A stretch of DNA of 64,000 bases from an uncultured Candidatus Actinomarina sp. GTDB taxonomy: Bacteria > Actinomycetota > Acidimicrobiia > Actinomarinales > Actinomarinaceae. The translations under genes were made by a program, and so were the position numbers. The stretch spans positions 1-64,000 of the forward strand of contig CACKZW010000005.1 in NCBI GenBank assembly GCA_902604835.1, given 5' to 3'. The notes beneath the pieces are model-generated. The model saw only the letters and a program-made list of their open reading frames with translations, did not search any database and had not been told where the DNA came from. Shown here piece after piece: positions 25,015 through 32,904 of the stretch (position 1 is its first letter; every line of letters starts with the position of its first letter).

Positions 25015-26412
25015 ATGAGAAAATACTTAAATTATTTATTAACCATTTTTTTAATCACAAGCTGTACGACAGGATCAAGCTCTCAATCTGAAATTGTTGA
25101 TTCCACTTCTACTACTGAAACAAGTGTTGTCGAAACAACCTCAACAACTACAACAATAAAAGTTGAGGAAGAAATTATTGTTGATGAATTTGGAGTTGAA
25201 CTGCTTACAGCTAGTCCAGCAATGAAAGAGCAATTCGATGAGCTGATTGCCTTTGTTGAAAAAAGAACAGGCTTGGAGTTCACTGAATATCCTGAATTCA
25301 ACTTATACACCCTAGAAGGCTACAGAGATTACAATGCTGCATCTTATCTTGATGACTTTGAAAAAGATTATGAAGAAGGTGAATGGGAGAGAGCTGTTTT
25401 ATCAGAGAACATGTGGGGATTAACAAATGCTTCACCTGAAGAAATGAAAGAACTTATTGTGGAGTTTCAAAGATGTGCTTCTGCAGGCTCTTATAATCTC
25501 TTAGATAAAATATTAAGAGTTCCTGTTAAACGAAATCAAACAAAATTAAATCTTTGGGAGCAATCTGTAATTGTCCACGAATTAGTTCATTCTCTCCAAG
25601 GTCAAATAATTGATCTTTCAGACTGGTACAGCACTATGAAAGAAAATGATGATTTTATGAACTATCCAGGAAGACGATCAATTATGGAGGCTCAAGCTGA
25701 TCTAGTACAAGCATATTGGGCATCCAACTTAGATTCTTACGATAGACAAAGAATGACCTCAGAACGACCAAATTTCAGATGCTCTGTCTCATTACCTAGT
25801 TATTTCTATATACCAAATGATCTTTATTACGATTTTGGGGGTCGATTGGGTAAGCAAATTCATAGCAACGGAAAAATGGAGGCATTGAACGAAGCATTGT
25901 ATAAATTACCAACTGCTGAACAAATTTATGCACCTGAAAAATATTTTTCTGATGAACCATACGTTAATGTTGAGATTGAGACACTTGAAATAGAAGAATT
26001 TTCTTTTCTTGAAGAGGGACAGCTTGATTCGCTCGATATTGTTTATTTATTACAAACAACAATTGGTCGGGTTGATGCTGTTAATGCAGCTATTGGACTT
26101 GGAGGAGGCTCCTGGGTTGATTATGTAAATGATAAAAATCAATTATTCATGACCGTAAAAATTCAAGGAGACAATTCAACCGAGCTAAATGAAATTGCAG
26201 AAGCGTTCATGAATTGGGCTAATTTTCAAACAAGATTTACAAAATTATCTAACGATAAAGGAAATTGGATAGGAAACTTATACAAAGGAGAGACAAACTT
26301 ATGGATTTATAATGATGGCAATTATTTAAGACTTGCTCTCTCAAACGATTTAGATTTCATTACTAATTTTTTGGGCGACTGTTCATCACAGATATGTAAT
26401 ATAAATTTTTGA
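25015..26412 (+). CDS. Putative lipoprotein zincin with short Thr-rich stalk
   Basis: I do not recognise the family. The 465-residue protein has a lipoprotein signal with lipobox LITSC (Cys near residue 17), a Ser/Thr/Glu-rich linker to about residue 55, and a soluble domain. A zinc-binding HELVH motif lies near residue 190, followed by SLQGQ and about 35 residues later by MEAQADLVQAYW, where Glu could be the third ligand (gluzincin pattern). Activity is inference. It lies 53 bp from the divergent mscL and 1 bp upstream of rsmI. A non-catalytic membrane-anchored binding role is possible. Confidence 0.7.
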   Translation: MRKYLNYLLTIFLITSCTTGSSSQSEIVDSTSTTETSVVETTSTTTTIKVEEEIIVDEFGVELLTASPAMKEQFDELIAFVEKRTGLEFTEYPEFNLYTLEGYRDYNAASYLDDFEKDYEEGEWERAVLSENMWGLTNASPEEMKELIVEFQRCASAGSYNLLDKILRVPVKRNQTKLNLWEQSVIVHELVHSLQGQIIDLSDWYSTMKENDDFMNYPGRRSIMEAQADLVQAYWASNLDSYDRQRMTSERPNFRCSVSLPSYFYIPNDLYYDFGGRLGKQIHSNGKMEALNEALYKLPTAEQIYAPEKYFSDEPYVNVEIETLEIEEFSFLEEGQLDSLDIVYLLQTTIGRVDAVNAAIGLGGGSWVDYVNDKNQLFMTVKIQGDNSTELNEIAEAFMNWANFQTRFTKLSNDKGNWIGNLYKGETNLWIYNDGNYLRLALSNDLDFITNFLGDCSSQICNINF

Positions 26413-26413
26413 A

Positions 26414-27229
26414 ATGGCTACTTTTTATATTTGCCCAACACCTATCGGAAATTTAGAAGATATTTCACAAAGATTAGTTAATACTTTATCGAAAGTAGAT
26501 GTTGTTTACGCAGAAGATACACGAGTAGCAAAAAAATTATTATCTCATTTGAACCTGAAAAAAGATGTTAAATCATACTTTATGGGAAATGAAAATAAGA
26601 AAGTATCAGAAATTTCAAAGTTGTTAAGTGAAAATAAATCCGTTGCCATGATTTCAGATGCTGGAACACCTCTTATCTCTGATCCGGGAAATATATTGAT
26701 TCAACAACTAATTGAAGATAACCATGTGATAGTTTCCATTCCGGGTCCCTCTAGTGTTTTGGTTGCTTTAACCTTGTCTGGATTTGAAATAGATAGATTT
26801 ACTTTTTTAGGCTTTATACCAAAGTCGGGAAAAGAAAGATCTAATTTTTATAATCTCATTTCTGAAGCTTCTCATCCTTTAGTTTGTTTTACATCACCAA
26901 ATAGACTCATGAATGACCTAAAAGAATTTGTAAACAAAGACTTACAAAATGAAATAGTAGTTTGTCGTGAGTTAACAAAAAAATTTGAATCTATATACCG
27001 AGGAACAGCTCAAGAGCTTCTCAAAGATATACCTGAGAACAAATATAGAGGAGAAGTTACTCTTGTTATAGATAAATCACATAAATTAAACACTCTTGAT
27101 ATAGATATAGAAAATTTTGCAAAAAAACTAATTGAGTTTCAAGTTCCTAAAAGAGAAATTGCAAAAATAATTTCTTCACTAAATAAAGAGAAAGTTAATA
27201 AAATTTATGATTTAATCAAAAACCTTTGA
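26414..27229 (+). CDS. rsmI: 16S rRNA 2'-O-ribose C1402 methyltransferase RsmI
   Basis: SAM-dependent methyltransferase of the tetrapyrrole-methylase fold that modifies C1402 in the ribosomal P site. The 271-residue protein begins with YICPTPIGNLEDI, then VDVVYAEDTR, ISDAGTPLISDPG near residue 82 and the IPGPSS segment near residue 115, all family hallmarks. It follows the lipoprotein gene by 1 bp and overlaps the convergent AbrB-like gene by 14 bp. The companion methyltransferase RsmH is not in the window. Confidence 0.95.
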   Translation: MATFYICPTPIGNLEDISQRLVNTLSKVDVVYAEDTRVAKKLLSHLNLKKDVKSYFMGNENKKVSEISKLLSENKSVAMISDAGTPLISDPGNILIQQLIEDNHVIVSIPGPSSVLVALTLSGFEIDRFTFLGFIPKSGKERSNFYNLISEASHPLVCFTSPNRLMNDLKEFVNKDLQNEIVVCRELTKKFESIYRGTAQELLKDIPENKYRGEVTLVIDKSHKLNTLDIDIENFAKKLIEFQVPKREIAKIISSLNKEKVNKIYDLIKNL

Positions 27230-27455
27230 TTGTATCAACACAGCTTTTACATAAAAACTTGTCTTTGATCTGTACTTCAACCTTTTCTTCTGGACAAATA
27301 TTGCAAGTACCATTATTTTTTGTGATTATTAATGATTGATTTTCAACACGCATGTTTATTTCATCATTATGTTCAACATTAAGAGCATTTCTAATTGATT
27401 TTGGTATTACTACTCTTCCTAAATTATCAATCTTAGACTTATTACCTTTGACCAT
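27216..27455 (-). CDS. AbrB-family DNA-binding protein with C-terminal zinc-finger-like motif
   Basis: From ATG 27455 the product is 79 residues. It has the SpoVT/AbrB swapped-hairpin pattern KIDNLGRVVIPKSIRNAL, followed by a C-terminal Cys cluster CNICP...CKSC that could bind zinc. An upstream in-frame extension to 27542 would add hydrophobic residues not expected in AbrB proteins and would overlap tatD, so I reject it. This type is usually a transition-state-like transcription regulator; targets are unknown. It overlaps rsmI by 14 bp and is divergent from tatD with a 54 bp gap. Confidence 0.72.
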   Translation of the reverse strand: MVKGNKSKIDNLGRVVIPKSIRNALNVEHNDEINMRVENQSLIITKNNGTCNICPEEKVEVQIKDKFLCKSCVDTIKGF

Positions 27456-27509
27456 ATTTCTAATACTCCTATTCTTATAGTAGTGAATAAAAATCAATCT
27501 TATAAGAAA

Positions 27510-28257
27510 ATGAAATGGGTTGATACTCATTGTCATTTGCAACTAATTGATGAAAGATTAGATATTGAAAATTTACATAATATTGAATTTTTTAATAATT
27601 CCTGGAGTAGATTTTGAATCATCATTAAAAGCTAAAGAGATAAGTTCTGAGATAGATCTCGAAAGTTATTGGTCTGCGGGCCTACATCCACATGATGCAA
27701 AACTATTAAATTCTCAAAAAGAGTCGTTAGAGAACCTTTTCCAAGAGGCTGACTTAATTGGAGAGACAGGTCTTGATTTTTATAGAAATTTATCAACAAA
27801 AGAAGAGCAAATAGAAAATTTCTTATTTCATCTTGAGTATTCAAAACTACTTGATAAGCCCATCATTATTCATTGTCGAGACAGTTTTCAGGACACTTAT
27901 GATCAACTTGTTGAATTTAACAATCCTTCTTCTATAATTTTACACTCTTGGACTGGTGGAAGGAAGTGGACAAAACGGTTCCTTGAATTAGGGGTATATT
28001 TTTCAATATCTGGGATCGTTACGTATGACACAGCAAAAGATTTACAGCTGTCTGTAAAAGAAATTCCAATTGATAAATTACTTCTAGAAACAGACACACC
28101 TTATTTAGCTCCTGTTCCACTAAGAGGACAAGACAACAGACCTAATTTCATCGAACATACAGCTATGAAGATATCAAATATATTAGATATTGATCAAAAA
28201 AAATTATCCGAAATTACAATTGAAAATTCTAGAAGATTATTAGGCAGGCAATCTTGA
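27510..28257 (+). CDS. tatD: TatD-family metal-dependent hydrolase, reading frame interrupted at a T6 tract
   Basis: TatD nucleases are TIM-barrel metal enzymes active on DNA, RNA or related phosphoesters. The ATG at 27510 gives MKWVDTHCHLQLIDERLD, the characteristic HxH metal-binding start. That frame runs to a TGA after about 35 codons. The rest of the protein, from LIIPGVDFESS onward, is in the +1 frame. Removing one T from the T6 run (27588-27593) joins them into about 248 residues with HPHD, ETGLDFY, HCRDSF and ETDTPYLAP intact. Possible causes are an assembly or sequencing indel, slippage at the T run, or a true mutation. It overlaps rsmA by 4 nt. Confidence 0.85.
27588..27593 (+). other. 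T6 tract at the tatD frame break
   Basis: A run of six T follows GAA at 27585-27587. Five T would restore the TatD frame exactly (Glu-Phe-Leu-Ile-Ile-Pro-Gly). This is the most economical location for the indel. Confidence 0.8.
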
Positions 28258-29045
28258 GTGAAATCTTCTGGATAAATAAATTAAATATAAAGCCAAAAAA
28301 AAGTTTGGGACAGAATTTTTTAATTGATTCAAATATTTCTAGAAAAATTACGAAACTTGTACAAGGGCAACTTGCTGATCCCATATTAGAAATAGGACCT
28401 GGAACAGGATCATTAACTAACGAATTATTAAAAGATAATTACAGGATTAAAGCGATAGAAGTTGATAACGAATTAACAAATATACTTGGAGAACGTTTTG
28501 GAGAAGTTCCCAATATAGAGATCATTAATGAGGATGCAATGGACTACGACTATAGTCAATTAACCGGTCCATGGTGGATAATGGTCGGCAATCTTCCATA
28601 CAATATTGGAACTAGATTGTTAGTGAAATTAATAACTGAAGTTCCTCAAATACATCGATATGTAGTGATGCTTCAGGATGAAGTTGCAGAAAGAATTGTG
28701 GCAAAGCCAGATACAAAACAATATGGATCACTGTCAGTTCTTGCATCTTTATTTACAAATTCAAAAGTTCAGTTCAATGTAAGCAAAAATTGTTTCGAAC
28801 CTAAACCAAAAATTTTATCTACGGTTGTCACTATTCAAAGAGAGACTTTAATTGATGAAGATATGAGAATGAAAGCTTTTGAAATTTCCAAAGTTGCTTT
28901 TCAGCAAAAAAGAAAAAAAATAAAAACTGCTTTAAAAGATTATATAGATGAAGAATCTTCAAAAAAACTTTCATTAGATTTAAACTTAAGACCACAGGAA
29001 TTGACACCTGAAAACTATTTGGCAATTGCAGAAATTAATTCATGA
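28254..29045 (+). CDS. rsmA: 16S rRNA (adenine1518/1519-N6) dimethyltransferase
   Basis: Dimethylates the two adjacent adenines in the terminal helix of 16S rRNA (KsgA). The 263-residue protein has KKSLGQNFLID near residue 15, the SAM-binding EIGPGTGSLT near residue 43, and the catalytic NLPYNIGT near residue 109. Its C-terminal helical domain ends in RPQELTPENY. The TTG start gives the family-typical start and overlaps tatD by 4 nt; the end overlaps ispE by 4 nt. The tatD-rsmA-ispE order is common in Gram-positive bacteria. Confidence 0.95.
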   Translation: MSEIFWINKLNIKPKKSLGQNFLIDSNISRKITKLVQGQLADPILEIGPGTGSLTNELLKDNYRIKAIEVDNELTNILGERFGEVPNIEIINEDAMDYDYSQLTGPWWIMVGNLPYNIGTRLLVKLITEVPQIHRYVVMLQDEVAERIVAKPDTKQYGSLSVLASLFTNSKVQFNVSKNCFEPKPKILSTVVTIQRETLIDEDMRMKAFEISKVAFQQKRKKIKTALKDYIDEESSKKLSLDLNLRPQELTPENYLAIAEINS

Positions 29046-29866
29046 AAATTAAAACCTACGCAAAAATTAATTTAAATTTAAAAATTTCAAAAGAAGTTGA
29101 GGATGGGCTTCATAAAATAAGCTCTCTAATGGTCCCCATAAATTTGTATGATTCAATAGAAATTAAAGAAACTAATGCTGATGTTGATAAAATCCAATTC
29201 GATAAAGAGGGAATTTCAGAAGAAAACACTATATCAAAATCTTTAAATCTATTAAGAAGTAGATCCAATCTACCTGGATTCTTTCACATAATAATTAAAA
29301 AAAATATTCCAATCGAAGCTGGCTTAGGTGGTGGAAGTTCAAATGCTGCAGGAATTATTTCAACTCTTACTAAAAAATACAACTTACAAATGCCTACATA
29401 TAGAGAGATTGCAGTAAATGTTGGAAGTGACGTTCCTTTCTTCATAACAGGTAAACCAGCCAATATTTTGGGTATTGGAGATATAGTAAATCCAGAAAAT
29501 CTTCAAAAAGATATAAATATGATACTTGTTGTTCCTAATGAAAAAATTTCTACTAGACATGCATTTTCTATGTTTGATAAATTAAGTCAGAAAAATTTGG
29601 AGATAAATGATTATGAAGATTTAAAAATCTTTAATGATTTTTGGATACCTGCTCAAACATTAGAACCAAATTTACTAAAAATTAAAAATAATCTGGAGTC
29701 AATTACAAATCTTGAATTCTATTTGTCAGGAAGTGGAAGTTCAATGTTTAGTTTAGGAGACACCGAAGAGCTGACTAAAAAAATTGACCTAATAGATTTG
29801 AACCAATTTAAACTTGTAAAGCTAGTAAAAAAAATTGACTTTAGTTTCGAAACAATTTCGGATTAG
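29042..29866 (+). CDS. ispE: 4-diphosphocytidyl-2-C-methyl-D-erythritol kinase
   Basis: Phosphorylates CDP-methylerythritol in the MEP isoprenoid pathway. The 274-residue GHMP-kinase protein starts with KTYAKINLNL. It has the glycine-rich ATP loop IEAGLGGGSSNAAG near residue 95, preceded by HIIIKKNIP, the DVPFFI segment, and the C-terminal SGSGSSMFSLG. It overlaps rsmA by 4 nt and is followed after 16 bp by tRNA-Gln, so it ends the tatD-rsmA-ispE operon. Confidence 0.94.
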   Translation: MKIKTYAKINLNLKISKEVEDGLHKISSLMVPINLYDSIEIKETNADVDKIQFDKEGISEENTISKSLNLLRSRSNLPGFFHIIIKKNIPIEAGLGGGSSNAAGIISTLTKKYNLQMPTYREIAVNVGSDVPFFITGKPANILGIGDIVNPENLQKDINMILVVPNEKISTRHAFSMFDKLSQKNLEINDYEDLKIFNDFWIPAQTLEPNLLKIKNNLESITNLEFYLSGSGSSMFSLGDTEELTKKIDLIDLNQFKLVKLVKKIDFSFETISD

Positions 29867-29882
29867 AATTAGATACAGACGA

Positions 29883-29957
29883 TGGGGGATGGTGTAATTG
29901 GCAACACATTTGGTTTTGGTCCAAACGTTGAGGGTTCGAGTCCTTCTCCCCCAGCCA
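29883..29957 (+). tRNA. tRNA-Gln (anticodon TTG)
   Basis: The cloverleaf can be drawn by eye. The acceptor stem TGGGGGA pairs with TCCCCCA. The anticodon stem TTTGG/CCAAA encloses the loop TTTTGGT with anticodon TTG. The T-arm GAGGG/CCTTC encloses TTCGAGT. The discriminator is G and CCA is encoded at 29955-29957. The TTG anticodon reads CAA and, by wobble, CAG. It lies between ispE and glmU and may share their transcript. Confidence 0.93.
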
Positions 29958-29965
29958 AAAAATAA

Positions 29966-31342
29966 ATGAGTATTTCAGGTGTAATTTTAGCTGCAGGTCA
30001 GGGGACTAGAATGAAATCCCCTCTACCTAAAGTTCTTCAAAGCGTACTTGGAAAACCCATGATCAACTTTGCTCAAGAGGCTATAGCTGACTTTGAAAAA
30101 AAATACGTCATTGTTGGTCATCAATCTGATAAAGTAATCCAAACTTTATTTGAATCTTACATTCCAATTATTCAAGAAAAGCAACTTGGTACTGGTCACG
30201 CAATATCAACATTGGTTGAAAGTAAAGAGTATGAAGATGATAAAAATGATTATCTTGTTGTAATTCCTGGAGATGTCCCACTTATAAAAAAGAAAGATTT
30301 AGATTTATTGATCAATGATGTTGTCTCATCAAAAGCTGTAATTGGTTTAATTTCAGCTGAAGTGAATGATCCATTCGGATATGGAAGGATTGTGAGGAAT
30401 CAAGATGAGTTTGAAAAAATAATCGAAGAGTCAGATGCGAATGAACAAGAAAAACAAATAAAAGAAATCAATTCTGGAATTTATTGTATTGATAAAAAGT
30501 TTTTGAAAGAATACGTTGGAAAAATAGAAAGTGAAAATATTCAAAATGAATTCTACCTAACAGATTTAATAAATATAGCTTTTCAAAACAAACTCGAGAG
30601 GGTTATAGTACAAGTAAGTGAAGATTCAATACAAGGCGTAAATTCCATGAGTCAACTAAACGATGTTGAAAATACTCTCCGTAAAGAATTAATTCAAACT
30701 CATATGGACAATGGTGTATATTTCCAAGATCCAAATTCAACTTATTTAGATAAAACAGTAAAGATTGAAGCAGGCGCAAAAATTCTCGCAAACTGTCATT
30801 TAACAGGTAATACAAATATAAAAAAAGATTGTGTAATAGGACCCAATTCAATTATCAACGATTCTGAAATTGGAGAAGGCTCCACCATTCAGTTTTCAGT
30901 AGTTGATGAAGCAGAAATAAAAAGTAATGGAAAGATTGGGCCATATGCTCATTTAAGAAAAGGTTCAATTTTGGATGAAGATGTAAAAGTAGGTGCTTTT
31001 GCAGAAACAAAAAATTCTACCATTGGTAAGGGAAGCAAAGTTCCTCACCTTGCATATGTTGGAGATGCAGAGTTAGAAGAGGATGTTAATTTTTCAGCTG
31101 GTGCAATTACTGTAAATTATGACGGTAAAGAAAAACACAAAACTGAAATAAAGAAAAATGCTTTTGTTGGATCTGATGCGATGCTTGTTGCTCCAGTAAC
31201 AATTGGTGAAGGTGCAATGGTTGGAGCAGGTTCTGTTATCACAAAAGATGTTCCACCTGGGGCCCTTGGTATTGAAAGAAATGATCAAAAGAATATTGAT
31301 GGCTACATGGAAAGAAAAAATAAAAAAGGTAAAAATGATTGA
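29966..31342 (+). CDS. glmU: Bifunctional UDP-N-acetylglucosamine pyrophosphorylase / glucosamine-1-phosphate acetyltransferase
   Basis: Makes UDP-GlcNAc for peptidoglycan and glycan synthesis. The N-terminal nucleotidyltransferase domain has LAAGQGTRMKSPLPKVL near residue 8, GTGHAI near residue 79 and a VIPGDVPL acidic segment near residue 99. The C-terminal left-handed beta-helix acetyltransferase begins near residue 255 and includes GPYAHLR, the NYDGKEKHKT segment and ITKDVP. The full length of 458 residues has both domains. It overlaps prs by 8 nt; glmU-prs is a conserved actinobacterial and Firmicutes pair. Confidence 0.96.
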   Translation: MSISGVILAAGQGTRMKSPLPKVLQSVLGKPMINFAQEAIADFEKKYVIVGHQSDKVIQTLFESYIPIIQEKQLGTGHAISTLVESKEYEDDKNDYLVVIPGDVPLIKKKDLDLLINDVVSSKAVIGLISAEVNDPFGYGRIVRNQDEFEKIIEESDANEQEKQIKEINSGIYCIDKKFLKEYVGKIESENIQNEFYLTDLINIAFQNKLERVIVQVSEDSIQGVNSMSQLNDVENTLRKELIQTHMDNGVYFQDPNSTYLDKTVKIEAGAKILANCHLTGNTNIKKDCVIGPNSIINDSEIGEGSTIQFSVVDEAEIKSNGKIGPYAHLRKGSILDEDVKVGAFAETKNSTIGKGSKVPHLAYVGDAELEEDVNFSAGAITVNYDGKEKHKTEIKKNAFVGSDAMLVAPVTIGEGAMVGAGSVITKDVPPGALGIERNDQKNIDGYMERKNKKGKND

Positions 31343-32312
31343 ACAAGCTGGAAAAAAGAAAATGCTTCTCTTCTCTGGTTCATCAAACCAGGAATTAGCT
31401 GAAAAAGTAGCCAAGGAGCTTGGAACTGACTTAGCTGAAGTAGATAAAACCCAGTTTGCTAATGGAGAAATTTACATTCGACTCCAAGAAAGTGTTAGAG
31501 GTGCAGATTGTTTTGTAATGCAAAGTCATTCAGGCCAAGTGAATTTTACAATTATGGAACAACTTCTACTTGTCGATGCTTTAAAAAGAGCATCCGCAAA
31601 AAGAATTACTGCAGTGCTTCCTTTCTATCCTTACTCAAGACAAGATAAAAAAGCATTACCAAGAGAACCTATCTCAGCTCGCTTGGTTGCTGATTTATTT
31701 ATATCAGCAGGTGCAGACAGAATCGTATCCATAGATTTACATACACAACAAATTCAAGGATTTATAAGTCAACCTTTTGATCACCTTACTGCAATGCCAC
31801 TATTCGTAAATTATTTCAAAGATAAATATAAAGAACCAATAACAATCATTTCACCTGATGCAGGTGGTGTTCGAAGAGCTACTACTTTTGCAAAAAACAT
31901 GGAGGCGTATGTTGGTTTTGTTCATAAAAAAAGAGATCCAAAAATTCACAATGAAGTCAAGGCATTTACCGTAATTGGAGAAGTCGAAGATAGACATGCG
32001 ATTTTATTTGATGACATTATTGATACAGGAGGAACTATTGCAGCTGCTTCGCGAGCATTGATTGAAAGAGGGGCAAAGTCAGTAAGTGTTGCTGCCACTC
32101 ATGGTATATTTTCTGACGAAAGTGTAGAGAAATTAAAAGATACACCAATTGATGAAATCATTGTCACTGACACTCTTAAACAAAATGGAAATATTGAAAA
32201 AATTGGTAATGTTAAAATCCTCTCCGTTTCTTCTATTATTGCAACTGCACTAACATCTATTTTTGCGGATGATTCTGTCTCTGCAATATTTATGGGTGAA
32301 AACGTTTTATAA
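31335..32312 (+). CDS. prs: Ribose-phosphate pyrophosphokinase
   Basis: Makes PRPP for nucleotide, histidine and tryptophan synthesis. From ATG 31335 the product is 325 residues; a long upstream in-frame extension into glmU is rejected. Motifs include FANGEIYIRLQESVRG, PFYPYSRQDKK (ATP binding), SIDLHTQQIQGF, and the PRPP loop DDIIDTGGT near residue 226. It overlaps glmU by 8 nt and is followed by a DUF3107-like gene after a clear GGAG site. Confidence 0.96.
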   Translation: MIEQAGKKKMLLFSGSSNQELAEKVAKELGTDLAEVDKTQFANGEIYIRLQESVRGADCFVMQSHSGQVNFTIMEQLLLVDALKRASAKRITAVLPFYPYSRQDKKALPREPISARLVADLFISAGADRIVSIDLHTQQIQGFISQPFDHLTAMPLFVNYFKDKYKEPITIISPDAGGVRRATTFAKNMEAYVGFVHKKRDPKIHNEVKAFTVIGEVEDRHAILFDDIIDTGGTIAAASRALIERGAKSVSVAATHGIFSDESVEKLKDTPIDEIIVTDTLKQNGNIEKIGNVKILSVSSIIATALTSIFADDSVSAIFMGENVL

Positions 32313-32321
32313 GGAGAAGAA

Positions 32322-32546
32322 GTGGCAAAGCAAAAAGTTAAAATATCACTTTTAGGTTCAATGAAAGAGTTTCAAACCGAAGTTGATGATAAGAAAAAAT
32401 TTACTAAAGAAATTGAAGAATTAATGCAAAATGGTGGCATGTACTGGATTAAAGACGATGAAGGCGAAATTGGCATTAATGCAAAGCAAATACATTCAAT
32501 AGAGTTTGTCGAAGATAGTGATAAAAGGGAAGCAGGGTTAGTTTAG
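32322..32546 (+). CDS. Small DUF3107-like protein
   Basis: This 74-residue acidic protein has the size and beta-rich layout of actinobacterial DUF3107: a KISLLGSMKEF first strand, a helical middle, then GMYWIKDDEGEIGINAKQIHSIEFVE. The match is by eye and moderate. The start is GTG after an AGGAGAAG ribosome-binding site. It directly follows prs and its end overlaps the convergent whiB gene by 4 bp. The function of this family is unknown. Confidence 0.55.
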   Translation: MAKQKVKISLLGSMKEFQTEVDDKKKFTKEIEELMQNGGMYWIKDDEGEIGINAKQIHSIEFVEDSDKREAGLV

Positions 32547-32827
32547 GAAGCTACTAGATTACCTGTTTTTTTGTACTCTCTTCTAATTGATTTTCTTTCA
32601 TCTTCTGTTGTTCCACCCCAAACGCCAGAATCTTGGTTTGTACGAATAGCATATTCTAAACAATCTAACTTAACATCACATTCATTACATATAGCCTTAG
32701 CTTCAGCAGCTTGTTTTAGAGCTTTCATAGAAGAACCTACTGGGAAGAAGAGGTCAGGATCAGCAAATACGCATGCACCCTCCTGCATCCAGAGTTCTTG
32801 TTCTAATTCAAAATTTACTATTTGCAC
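32543..32827 (-). CDS. WhiB-family [4Fe-4S] transcriptional regulator
   Basis: The 94-residue protein has the four Wbl cysteines (Cys19, Cys47, Cys50 and Cys56) in the C-xn-CxxC-x5-C pattern, the DPDLFFP segment after the first Cys, and the GVWGG turn (68-72). A basic tail follows (DERKSIRREYKK). These bind a redox- or NO-sensitive cluster and contact the primary sigma factor. Wbl proteins are confined to actinobacteria and their phages. The start is GTG with an AAGGA site. An 18 bp palindrome (32841-32858) with the TGTGA-N6-TCACA pattern lies just upstream. Subfamily (WhiB1/WhiB2 etc.) cannot be fixed by eye. Confidence 0.92.
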   Translation of the reverse strand: MQIVNFELEQELWMQEGACVFADPDLFFPVGSSMKALKQAAEAKAICNECDVKLDCLEYAIRTNQDSGVWGGTTEDERKSIRREYKKTGNLVAS

Positions 32828-32840
32828 ATTATTCCTTACT

Positions 32841-32858
32841 TTGTGAAATGTTTCACAA
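32841..32858. promoter_or_regulatory. Perfect CRP/FNR-type palindrome between whiB and the glycerophosphodiesterase gene
   Basis: TTGTGAAA-TG-TTTCACAA is a perfect inverted repeat and contains TGTGA-N6-TCACA, the CRP consensus. A TAAAAT -10-like hexamer (32878-32883) for the plus-strand gene puts the site centre near -40 from its likely start, a class II activator position. For whiB the site sits immediately upstream of its ribosome-binding site. CRP control of whiB1 is known in Mycobacterium tuberculosis. No CRP gene is in the window. Confidence 0.65.
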
Positions 32859-32904
32859 TCTAGTGAATTAATTGTACTAAAATTGAAAACATAAGGAAGT
32901 ATTT

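Noticed and set aside
27456..27542. N-terminal extension of the AbrB-like protein
   Set aside because: It adds a hydrophobic, unrelated segment before the conserved AbrB start and would overlap the tatD start.
31203..31334. Upstream extension of prs inside glmU
   Set aside because: The conserved PRPP synthetase begins at 31335; the extension lies wholly within glmU in another frame.
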